Shown here: positions 55,886-64,000 of the stretch, one piece after another
Layout: each line of letters begins with the position of its first letter
Numbering within the stretch: position 1 is the stretch's first letter
DNA from: Gemella haemolysans
GTDB taxonomy: Bacteria; Bacillota; Bacilli; Staphylococcales; Gemellaceae
DNA: 64,000 nt
Reading direction: 5' to 3'
Assembly: GCF_901873445.1 (NCBI RefSeq)
Contig: NZ_CABFLN010000059.1
Span: 1 to 64,000 of the forward strand
Position numbers and translations under genes: made by a program
The notes under the pieces: model-generated
The model's database searches: none
Told to the model about the DNA's origin: nothing
Seen by the model: only the letters and a program-made list of their open reading frames with translations

Positions 55886-58548
55886 ACATAACCCATCCTT
55901 TCTAAAGCCTTCTTAACAGCATCCTCCGATTGCTTCGTTTCTTTTTCAATCTCTCTCAAAGTCTTATTATAACGACTAGCAATCGTATGCACTTGAGACG
56001 CCCATGTTGACACTACGATATCAAGCTGTGTCTTAATAGATTCCTCGATATATACCATCCATTTTTTATCAAACAAGAGGTACTTAATTTCTTCAATCGT
56101 AAGCTGTTCATATTTATTAGTTAGCATGTTGTCTAATTCTGCTCTTTTTTCTTTGATAACTTTCTGAACAGCTTCCAGTTTCCCTAACTCACCTTGATAC
56201 TCACATAGCAGTTTGTATTCATCTCGGTACTCATGTGGAATCGTTGCCTTTTCCTTAGCGACTTTTATTGAGGAAGCAACTTTTTGTTTCCCAAGTTTTC
56301 CATTTTTATTACGAAGTTCATAGGTTGCTAATTGTTTATGACTTTGTGCGAATAACTCTGCTTTATTTTTATCTTCTTCAAAGATATTTAATAGTTTCTC
56401 AAGTAACGTTACATCCTCTGACACTTTCTTACTCTCAAGTAATTTTATTCTATCCTTTAAGGTCTGCTTAGAGATAGAGTCGCCCTTGTCATTCAATACC
56501 TCGCTGAATAAGCTATCCTCTTCAGATTGCTCTTCAATCATAGTTTTTAAATGAGATGGAATTCCGTCAGCATCACTATTGAGACGTGATAATTCTTCTA
56601 ATTCTCTACTAAAATATTCTTTTTCAATGAGTTCCTTTGGAATAAGAGAACCTTCAAATGATTTAAGCTCTTGAACCTCTTTTCCATTTTTCTTTTTCGT
56701 TGAATACTCATACTCCAATTCACGACCTGCTTTTTCATAGCCTAGGGATTTTATAACATACACATCGTCTTGTAGCTTTTCATTCCAGTAGTTTAAGAGA
56801 ATATCGTAAGCAGAGTATGAATTAATTATTTTAGTATCACTGAAGCTATCAAGTATTCCAAAACCTAACTCTCTAATCATAGATTTTGGATTTGTGTTTC
56901 CATCAATAGTTAGTAATTTTTCTTTGGCATAGTTTTTGAAGTTTACAAACAATTCCTCAGATTCATGTCTAACCTTTTCTTTAATATTTGCATCATTCAT
57001 AATCGTTTCTTCTACCAAGTCCGGATTAACTCGAATATCGAATACAGCTGAATTGTCCCCTTTTTCCTTGAACAGTTCTTCCTTGAGTGTTGGAGCCACT
57101 GTCCATAATTTTTCAAGTGAATCAATATCAAATTTTGGTATACCACCATTCAAATGTGAAGCAATATTTTGTGGAAGCCTCTCATCAATTTTTTGAATAT
57201 ACCTAGGAACGTTCAAGTTGCCATTATTGTTCTTGGCAATTTCTTCGTATGACACTAAACGTGAGTAACTCTTGATTTCTGTTTGATGTTCAAATGTTTG
57301 TACGATTTTTTCAATATCTTGTTCTCTAAGTCGATTTTTGTCTCCATCTTTTTTATATCCTTCACTAGCATCAATGAAGAATACACCCTTACGTTCATCA
57401 GCATCTTCTTTATCAACAATAATGATACAAGCGGGAATTCCAGTTCCATAGAACAAGTTAGAAGGTAAGCTGATAATTCCTTTAATCCATTTCTTTTTAA
57501 GAATTTCTTTTCTGATAGTTTCTTCAGCATTTCCTCTGAATAAAATTCCATGAGGCAAAATGATTCCAGCTTTACCATTAGTTTTCAGTGCTTTTAGAAC
57601 ATGTAAAAACCATGCATAGTCTCCATTTTTTTCTGGTGGCGTTGTATTATACCCAACAAAACGTTTAAATTTATCTGCTTTAATGTTAATACCATCCGTC
57701 CAATCCTTATCTGAAAAAGGTGGGTTCATAACGATAAAGTCAAATTTGGTTAATTCTCCAAATTCACTCACATATTGAGGATCCGCTAATGTATTGGCAG
57801 CTTTTATTTCTCCAGTAGCCTTGTTGTGGAGAATGAAGTTCATTTTTGCTAAACCTGCAGTATCGGAATATTTTTCTTGTCCGTAAATATCTACTAGTGA
57901 GCTGCCATCTTCTCTTGTTGGAGCTTCGTCAGCAGCACGGATTAGAAGTGAACCTGAACCTGCTGCTGGATCATGTAAGGTATAAGGTCTTTGTGCAGTA
58001 ATATCGATATTTCCAATACCAATCAAGCGAGCAACAACCCTTGATACCTCACTAGGTGTATAGAATTGCCCTTTACTTTTACCAGATTCCTGTGCAAATT
58101 TCATCATGAAGTATTCGTATGCATCCCCAATAATGTCATCACCACTTGCCATATTGCTCTTGAAGTCAATAGCGGGATTTTGGAACACACGAATAAGACC
58201 TGATACTTTATCAACTAACTCTTTTCCTTTTCCAAGTTCATCTGGATTATTAAAACTAACATCAGGTAATAACCCTTTGAGCTTGTTATCCTCAAGAAAC
58301 TTTTGGATGATAACATCCACACGTTCACCAACATCCGATTTTCCTGCAGCTTTAATAAGGTCATCAAACGATGCCCCTTCATTAACTTCAAATTCTGCAA
58401 AACGTTTACCCTTATATCTATCTGAAACATACTTGAAGAATAGTAGTACAAGTACATAATCTTTATAACGAGACGGTTCTACCCCACCCCTTAATTTATT
58501 ACATGCTTCCCATAAAATTGAATACAGTTCTGATTTTTTCACGGCCAT
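55879..58548 (-). CDS. hsdM: Type I restriction methyltransferase subunit, long form
   Basis: This 889-residue N6-adenine methyltransferase protects host DNA and forms the core of the complex. The HsdM N-terminal domain is at 1-130. The SAM motif is HDPAAGSGSLL and the catalytic motif is FIVMNPPFSD. HsdM proteins are often about 520 residues. Here a further 350 residues follow, with acidic and coiled-coil-like stretches (KVSEDVTLLEKLLNIF, EAVQKVIKEKRAELDNM). The GTG at codon 3 has better ribosome-site spacing than the ATG used here. It follows the Phd-like gene by 19 bases. Confidence 0.94.
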   Translation of the reverse strand: MAVKKSELYSILWEACNKLRGGVEPSRYKDYVLVLLFFKYVSDRYKGKRFAEFEVNEGASFDDLIKAAGKSDVGERVDVIIQKFLEDNKLKGLLPDVSFNNPDELGKGKELVDKVSGLIRVFQNPAIDFKSNMASGDDIIGDAYEYFMMKFAQESGKSKGQFYTPSEVSRVVARLIGIGNIDITAQRPYTLHDPAAGSGSLLIRAADEAPTREDGSSLVDIYGQEKYSDTAGLAKMNFILHNKATGEIKAANTLADPQYVSEFGELTKFDFIVMNPPFSDKDWTDGINIKADKFKRFVGYNTTPPEKNGDYAWFLHVLKALKTNGKAGIILPHGILFRGNAEETIRKEILKKKWIKGIISLPSNLFYGTGIPACIIIVDKEDADERKGVFFIDASEGYKKDGDKNRLREQDIEKIVQTFEHQTEIKSYSRLVSYEEIAKNNNGNLNVPRYIQKIDERLPQNIASHLNGGIPKFDIDSLEKLWTVAPTLKEELFKEKGDNSAVFDIRVNPDLVEETIMNDANIKEKVRHESEELFVNFKNYAKEKLLTIDGNTNPKSMIRELGFGILDSFSDTKIINSYSAYDILLNYWNEKLQDDVYVIKSLGYEKAGRELEYEYSTKKKNGKEVQELKSFEGSLIPKELIEKEYFSRELEELSRLNSDADGIPSHLKTMIEEQSEEDSLFSEVLNDKGDSISKQTLKDRIKLLESKKVSEDVTLLEKLLNIFEEDKNKAELFAQSHKQLATYELRNKNGKLGKQKVASSIKVAKEKATIPHEYRDEYKLLCEYQGELGKLEAVQKVIKEKRAELDNMLTNKYEQLTIEEIKYLLFDKKWMVYIEESIKTQLDIVVSTWASQVHTIASRYNKTLREIEKETKQSEDAVKKALERMGYVW

Positions 58549-58567
58549 GCCTCTCTTAATCTCCTTA

Positions 58568-58774
58568 CTAAAAATCTAAAATATCTATTCCAGCTTGTAC
58601 TAAACGGTCATATCGTTCTTTTGATATGAGTACAGCTTTTGGTTTTCCATTCTTTAATATAAACGCAGCCTCATCTTTATCCGATAATTTTGTAATAATT
58701 TTTGACGACTGCCCCTTTAAAAAGTCGGACATGTTATAAAAATCCATTGTGATTTTATTATCTCTATCCGTCAT
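58568..58774 (-). CDS. Phd/YefM-like antitoxin or regulator at the head of the Hsd operon
   Basis: This 68-residue protein has the Phd/YefM C-terminal core LKNGKPKAVLISKERYDRL and an N-terminal segment able to bind DNA (MSDFLKGQSSKIITKL). No toxin gene adjoins it; hsdM follows after 19 bases. It may regulate the restriction operon, as small DNA-binding controller proteins do. TATAAT (58798-58803) lies upstream with a weak -35 box AGTCAT, 17 bases away. GGGAGGAG precedes the ATG. Confidence 0.8.
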   Translation of the reverse strand: MTDRDNKITMDFYNMSDFLKGQSSKIITKLSDKDEAAFILKNGKPKAVLISKERYDRLVQAGIDILDF

Positions 58775-58836
58775 TATACTCTCCTCCCATTATAATTATT
58801 ATACCACAAAACTGCTTTTTATGACTTAAATTATCA

Positions 58837-59136
58837 TTACTTTTGTAGTGGTTTCTTCATATAACACCCTCTCCTATCCAAAATTCCTCTACCTGCACCT
58901 TTCCCTTCTCTCATTTTCATAACTATGTTCGTTCCATCAATTAATTCCATATCTACCGTAGCATCAAAATGATATATTATTTTCTTCAACACCAGTTCTA
59001 CTAGTTCCTTCTCTACTACATAATCGCCGTAGTTAAATGCTTCTATTTCTTCAGTCGCAAGTTTCAGTCTTTCTTTTGATGTAGTTACTAGCTTCATAAC
59101 TCTAGGCACCATTTTCTTATCCTTTACTCTTCCCAA
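58837..59136 (-). CDS. Small protein, possible C-terminal remnant of a serine recombinase
   Basis: This 99-residue protein has ELVELVLKKIIYHFDATVDMELIDGTNIVMKM, which resembles the tail of large serine recombinases (a helix, then a beta strand pair ending in a G-x-E-I-type turn). The C-terminus is basic (RRGCYMKKPLQK). No catalytic domain is present. The start codon choice is uncertain. It may be a leftover of the event that brought the restriction operon in. Confidence 0.35.
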   Translation of the reverse strand: MGRVKDKKMVPRVMKLVTTSKERLKLATEEIEAFNYGDYVVEKELVELVLKKIIYHFDATVDMELIDGTNIVMKMREGKGAGRGILDRRGCYMKKPLQK

Positions 59137-59509
59137 TTAATGCTGTCATTATTATTTTGCATATTTCTATTTCATATAAAAACAATACATGACACTTATT
59201 TGTTTTTGAATATTTATCTCTACAAAGTCAAGAGAAATTGAATTATAAATTTAAACACCCTACACTTTGCCTAATGGAATAAAAATAAAAAAGACTTAGC
59301 TATTTTTTTACTAAGTTCTTATATTATTCGGATAGCTAAATCAGTATTTATTTTTAGTAAGTTTGGAGATTTGGAGAAATATAATTCGGATAAGAAAACT
59401 GTCTGATATACTATATTTAACAACGTTTTTGTGCAATGGTATTTTAGTATTTACTATTTATAAATGTTATTTTTAAACTAAGTTATTACAGAAATTGTAT
59501 TAAAATCCG
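59137..59509. other. Intergenic region with a terminator
   Basis: No gene is visible. A stem, ACTTAGTA/TAGCTAAGT, followed by TTTTTTATTTTT (59284-59320, minus strand) could end the truncated mod transcript. The rest is AT-rich and unremarkable. Confidence 0.5.
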
Positions 59510-60115
59510 TTAGATGATTTCAATATATATACATTTAACTTTTCCTGCATACCTCTTTTTTAAGCTATGTAAAACAACTAAGTTATTTCCTTTAATGATG
59601 AAATTATCATCTTCTTTTATTTCTTTTACTTCATGCTCTCCATCTTTATCATAACGTTTAAAGTTAGTAAACACCTTATCATCTAATAGTCTTGTTATTT
59701 CTGTTGGGGCTAAGGTTTCATTAAAGAATACTTCATCTCTTTTAGTATCTTCTTTTGTCTGTCCACCTTCTAAAATACAGTCCTTGTATGGAAAATTTAA
59801 AACTATATCTCGACTTTCACTTAATAAACTTCCATTTCTACTCCCTAAACCTATTTTAGTTTTATATGCAGTAAAACTATCAGGTAAAAACTCTTTATTA
59901 TTTAAAAATTGTAAAAATACATCTTTCTTAAAAACTAAAACACCTTCTTCAACTTCAACAAAAAAATGATCTTTTATTTTTTCTTCTTTGATTAGGAAAT
60001 TAAGTAACTTTGCATCATATTTTCTAGCTAGTTCCGAAAGATTATTTTTATTTAAAACATCTTCAACAAGAAATTCTTCATATTGAGATAATAAATTCTC
60101 TAATTCTTTTTTCAT
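59510..60115 (-). pseudogene. mod: Type III methyltransferase (Mod) gene, 3'-truncated
   Basis: The first 200 residues match the N-terminus of type III Mod subunits: LENLLSQYEEFLVEDV, then FLPDSFTAYKTKIGL, CILEGGQTKEDTKRDEVFFN and VFTNFKRYDKDGEHEV. The frame ends KCIYIEII exactly where Mod proteins continue into IYIDPPYNTG, the catalytic DPPY motif. Neither the methyltransferase domain nor a res gene follows, so the product cannot methylate DNA. The start at 60115 is preferred because GGA lies just upstream; a longer frame to 60130 adds five residues. Confidence 0.85.
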
Positions 60116-60298
60116 TCTATATCCTTCCATACTGTTATTATTTAATATTTTCTTTTTTTATAATTAATACTATTTTATCATAGTTTTATCATATTCGAAA
60201 GTGCTCATATATTAATTATAAAAGGTATTTTGTAGCGTTTTTTATTAAGTTAATATTATATTATTAACTGTCCATTATTTTGTACAATTGATTATTAG

Positions 60299-60328
60299 AA
60301 AAAGTTCGGTATTTCTACCGAACTTTTT
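60299..60328. terminator. Bidirectional terminator after the STAND-like gene
   Basis: A perfect 12-bp stem, AAAAAGTTCGGT/ACCGAACTTTTT, carries T runs on both strands. Confidence 0.9.
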
Positions 60329-60397
60329 AATAGTTGTATTTAAATTGTGAGGTATTTTATAGGATAATAATCCAGCCATCTAAATTTTGGATATAAA

Positions 60398-63300
60398 TCA
60401 CTTTACAATCCCCTCATATAAATCATCAGTTTCTGTTCTATCAATTTCTCTTTCTAAATTACTTTCAATATTAGTTAAATATTCCTCATGTTCGAGAAAC
60501 TCAATACCTTCCATTAAAGGATATAAACTTTGAATATAATCTATTCGTTTTCTATATAAATTGACTAAACTACCAAAAGCTGCCACTCTACTAGGAAAAA
60601 GAGATAGTTTCTTAAATGTTTCAAAATTGCAATTATTATTTAGGAAAACTTTAATTGAAAATTTTCTTAGTTCTTCATTCAATTCACAAATAACATTAAA
60701 GATATACACTATTTTTTCTTTAGTTGCATTCTCTTTGATAATATGTTCTAGCCATAAATATTGATTCATTTCAACTATTTCATCATCATTAGTATTTGAA
60801 AGTAACTCTGAAGCTAAACTTGCCTTATCGTAGTATCTAATATTACTTTCCAACATATTATCAAATATCAAATCAAAATACTCAATGAAATTTTCTGATT
60901 TCCAAAGTCTTTCAATTCGTCCATCTTCATTACCAGTATTCCATGATTTTCTTATAATTAAAATATCGATATATTTCTTTAAAAATTCTTCATTATTTTT
61001 TAAAAATTCAATAAAAAATTCTCCTGTATAATCAAAAGTAATACCTTGTTCTAGCAATTTGAAATAAATATTGTATAAAACTTCTACCTCATCGTTATAT
61101 AATAGCACTAGTTTTTCAGGTGTATACAAGGATTCATTAAATAAAGTTCTTAAATAAGAACAAGATGAATTTTTATTTTCCGAAAAATTTGCTAGTATTA
61201 TTTTGGAAATCTCTATATAAATATTAGGTTTAATATTTAAAAATTTCTCTAAAAAATTTAAATTTCTGATGTAATTTATTTTATTATTTTTTATATCAAA
61301 TTTCACAAAATTTACTAATTCTTCATACATACTCACATCAATACAATCAACAGATAATATATCAAAATAGAAATATATCCATTTATTTTTTAAATTAGCA
61401 TCTGTATTTTTTAAATACGTCAATATTTCTTTATAGTTATGATTATTTAATATTTTTTCTAATATCACATTAGGGTGTATATTTATATTTCCACTTGAGT
61501 TAATTAATTCATTAAACAACTTTTTACCATCATAGACATCTAAATCACTGATTAAATATGTTAAAGCTTCATTTATATAATAGTAATCTTCACTTAATAA
61601 AGGATCTCCTAGCATATTATCTACTAAAGAAATTAACTCTTTTTCGTCTATGTTCTTATTACTACAAAAATATCTTGTAATTTGTTTTTGTTTGTAGTAT
61701 TTATATTCTTTAATACTACATTCAAAAAAACTTCTATCATTTCTAAATAACGAATAAATTTCCCATTCTTTACCAATAAGATACTCTTCGAGTTCTCCCT
61801 TAAGGCTCATACCTATTTTTTTAACACTATTTAAAATTTTACTTAATATTTTTAAATAACCAATTCTATTACTCTTAGATAGTGATAAAATATTTTCAAT
61901 GTGTACTAAGTCTTCTTCTAGAATTTTAATATCAATTTTACTTGAACTATTATTATAATATATTTTATCAGCAAATTCCCCTAAAAAAGAAAGTACCTTA
62001 TCTCTCCACTCTAATTTAGAAATTAATGAATTTAAAATATACCAACTAACTTTACGATGCTCACTAATATATGAATCATAATCAATGTTCCAACTTCGAA
62101 TTGTAAAAGTATTATTTTTACCCGGAATAACACTTTCAAACGAATAGGATAATATATACTTCGTCCACATATATCCTATAGCTATAGCGTTACTATTACC
62201 TTTATTTATATCCTCCAGTAAATATTCGCATATTATTTTCTGAGTATTATCAGTACTTTTAGGCTGTAAACCATAATACGATTCTAACCAGTTATAAGAT
62301 TCTATCAAAGTTGAACTTGTTTTACCAGCATATTTCATTAATAATTGATAAACCTTCAATAATTCAGTGCTATTTTGATATCCTGTTAAATATTCAAGAG
62401 GAGAATTACCGTTATAAAATCCCTTTCTATCGAAATCAATTTCAGTAATATTAAACTCTTTTTCTTCAATGCTTTTTATTTTCTCATCTGCGATTTTAAA
62501 CCCTATTATAGGTTTATAAATATGAAAATCTCTTACAAAAGATTCATAATACTGAGAATCTTCTTTTTCAAATTTATTCCAAACGCTTAATATTTCTTTT
62601 TTTATATATTCTAACGTTTTTTCCGATCTAAATATATTCAAAATTGTATTTAATGCTTCTATTGTTCTACTACGAGAATAGATATAAAAAACTTCTATTA
62701 TGTCTGATAATTTGATTATCTCTATATCTAAAAAAATATAATATAACATATAATTTGACAAACATTGATCATCAAAAATTGCAACTTTTTCTTTTTTTAC
62801 ATCTATAAACTCTATTCTGTTTAATTTATCAATAGCATTTTTAAAATCAGAAATTGATATTCCCAACCTAATTAGAAACTCTTTAAAGAATTCTAAATCT
62901 TGTAATTTTATTGATTTATTAAAAGCTAAAATTCCTGCAGTAATAAGAACAACTCTATCAGTTTCTAAAAGTTTACTCATATATTTTTTATAATAGTTCT
63001 CATACAGTTGTGAAGCATCTGAAATAGAAGATAAGTTTTGTTTCTCTACAGCTAGTTTTCCAGCCATATACGCAAATCTCGGAATTCCTTCAGAAATTCT
63101 TATAATCTGTTCTACATATAAATTATTTCTGATTCCAAAATTATTTTCTATAAGTTCCTTTATTTCATCATCTGTAAATTTAGCAATATCAATAGTTATA
63201 GGATTTGTATATTCTCTAACTAGATTAATAACCTCTTGTTTTATATAGTCCCTTACAGTCGCAATAATTTTAACATGATAATTATCACTAAGTTTATTTA

Positions 63301-64000
63301 CATATTCTAATATAAGATTAAACTGATCTAGTTCATTAGCATCATCTACTACAAATAGATAATTCTCACCTTTTTTTATTGTCGATACCAAATCATTATA
63401 AATTTCTAATTTATTACTTTTTACACAAAAAATCTTATAATTTCCTGTTTTCTCATACAATCTTGCTACTTCTAAGGCTAATCTTGTTTTCCCAACACCT
63501 GATTTTCCTCCAATAATTACTACAGAACTGCTCTCGAGCGAATTGACAATATTTTGTAATTCTTCTTCTCTAAAATAAAATACAGTATTTAAAGGTGCAG
63601 TCATCAGATTATTGTCATTTAACTTTACAAAATCATAAATAGGAAGGATTTGATTAGTATTAATATTAAGGTCTAATGACCTCATCAACTCAGGATGATC
63701 ATTATATACAAGATTAGCTATCTTATCAATTCCATAAATTTTTAAGTTTACACCTTTCTTATTACAAAACTCATGTAATTTATTATCTTCTATGACTTTT
63801 AAATTCGATGAAGTATGACAACAAATAATTGTTTCAATTTTCTCTATCGGTAACTCTTTATCTACTAAATCAAAACATTTACTAATATCTTCAAGTAACT
63901 TATCATAAATCTTGTTTTGTTGTGTCGTAAATACTACAAAAGTATATTTACCATTATTATTTCTAGAATATGTATCTGGATTACCTGTTTTAGTTTTACC
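60398..64000 (-). CDS. Large STAND-like P-loop NTPase, 5' end beyond the window
   Basis: The frame is open from the right edge to 60398, giving at least 1,200 residues. The first visible stretch (GNPDTYSRNNNGKYTFVVFT, then IICCHTSSN and IYGIDKIANLVYN) resembles a restriction-nuclease-like N-terminal domain, but the acidic residues are incomplete. The NTPase has Walker A IIGGKSGVGKTRLALEVA, Walker B YLFVVDDANELDQ and a sensor stretch KIIATVRDYI. About 900 residues follow, apparently helical, Asn/Lys-rich and TPR-like. This layout is typical of STAND sensors, including Avs-type antiphage proteins. The TTG at 63688 is not needed as a start. Its place beside restriction genes supports a defence role. 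Confidence 0.75.
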   Translation of the reverse strand, partial: GKTKTGNPDTYSRNNNGKYTFVVFTTQQNKIYDKLLEDISKCFDLVDKELPIEKIETIICCHTSSNLKVIEDNKLHEFCNKKGVNLKIYGIDKIANLVYNDHPELMRSLDLNINTNQILPIYDFVKLNDNNLMTAPLNTVFYFREEELQNIVNSLESSSVVIIGGKSGVGKTRLALEVARLYEKTGNYKIFCVKSNKLEIYNDLVSTIKKGENYLFVVDDANELDQFNLILEYVNKLSDNYHVKIIATVRDYIKQEVINLVREYTNPITIDIAKFTDDEIKELIENNFGIRNNLYVEQIIRISEGIPRFAYMAGKLAVEKQNLSSISDASQLYENYYKKYMSKLLETDRVVLITAGILAFNKSIKLQDLEFFKEFLIRLGISISDFKNAIDKLNRIEFIDVKKEKVAIFDDQCLSNYMLYYIFLDIEIIKLSDIIEVFYIYSRSRTIEALNTILNIFRSEKTLEYIKKEILSVWNKFEKEDSQYYESFVRDFHIYKPIIGFKIADEKIKSIEEKEFNITEIDFDRKGFYNGNSPLEYLTGYQNSTELLKVYQLLMKYAGKTSSTLIESYNWLESYYGLQPKSTDNTQKIICEYLLEDINKGNSNAIAIGYMWTKYILSYSFESVIPGKNNTFTIRSWNIDYDSYISEHRKVSWYILNSLISKLEWRDKVLSFLGEFADKIYYNNSSSKIDIKILEEDLVHIENILSLSKSNRIGYLKILSKILNSVKKIGMSLKGELEEYLIGKEWEIYSLFRNDRSFFECSIKEYKYYKQKQITRYFCSNKNIDEKELISLVDNMLGDPLLSEDYYYINEALTYLISDLDVYDGKKLFNELINSSGNINIHPNVILEKILNNHNYKEILTYLKNTDANLKNKWIYFYFDILSVDCIDVSMYEELVNFVKFDIKNNKINYIRNLNFLEKFLNIKPNIYIEISKIILANFSENKNSSCSYLRTLFNESLYTPEKLVLLYNDEVEVLYNIYFKLLEQGITFDYTGEFFIEFLKNNEEFLKKYIDILIIRKSWNTGNEDGRIERLWKSENFIEYFDLIFDNMLESNIRYYDKASLASELLSNTNDDEIVEMNQYLWLEHIIKENATKEKIVYIFNVICELNEELRKFSIKVFLNNNCNFETFKKLSLFPSRVAAFGSLVNLYRKRIDYIQSLYPLMEGIEFLEHEEYLTNIESNLEREIDRTETDDLYEGIVK

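Noticed and set aside
57255..57578. Reading frames on the minus strand in another frame inside hsdM
   Set aside because: hsdM is continuous through this region with all motifs, so these are overlapping shadow frames.
58568..58774. A complete Phd-Doc or YefM-YoeB toxin-antitoxin pair
   Set aside because: Only the antitoxin-like gene is present; hsdM follows directly and no toxin frame lies on either side.

Overview
The window looks like the chromosome of a low-GC Gram-positive coccus. The base composition is strongly AT-rich, the ribosome binding sites are of the strong AGGAGG type, clpB carries CtsR operators, ileS has an isoleucine T-box, and there is a 2,040-residue IgA1-specific M26 metalloprotease with an LPNTG anchor near its N-terminus. 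Together these suggest Gemella or a close relative in the Streptococcus-like commensals. The genus is inferred from gene content; no marker gene in the window proves it.

Positions 1 to about 42,200 are mostly ordinary chromosome. In order they hold: an apparent IS3-family terminus at the left edge; a VOC protein and CutC; the IgA1 protease; an operon of a sirtuin plus a heterodimeric ABC exporter with one degenerate ATP site; secA; a compact HIRAN - WYL regulator - NERD nuclease operon (14.9-18.2 kb); ileS with its T-box; a YpmS-like membrane protein; a PTS_EIIC_2 transporter; a LipL-like acyltransferase; DUF554 and racemase genes; an SDR dehydrogenase beside an AraC regulator; clpB; a possible small RNA; an MqsR-like toxin with an MqsA/Panacea fusion antitoxin; a nitroreductase; and the mannitol PTS operon mtlA-mtlR-mtlF-mtlD. 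Both mtlA and mtlF have the same promoter and dyad upstream.

Positions 42,200-48,900 are a decayed phage replication module read right to left: sigma-like factor, small proteins, DUF2800, DUF2815, DNA polymerase A, Rha regulator, DUF7768, primase. At least five genes carry in-frame stops, a frameshift, an internal deletion or a lost start codon, while the Rha, DUF2815 and sigma-like genes remain open.

Positions 49,200-64,000 are a defence island. A single leftward operon encodes a Phd-like antitoxin, HsdM, HsdS, HsdR, a YgjP-type metallopeptidase and a 521-residue ImmA/IrrE-type metallopeptidase. Upstream of it lie a possible recombinase tail, a type III Mod gene cut off just before its catalytic motif, and a very large STAND-like P-loop NTPase whose N-terminus runs off the right edge. 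The best candidates for undescribed biology are the HIRAN-WYL-NERD operon, the STAND NTPase with its nuclease-like N-terminal segment, and the type I restriction operon with two extra zinc peptidases.
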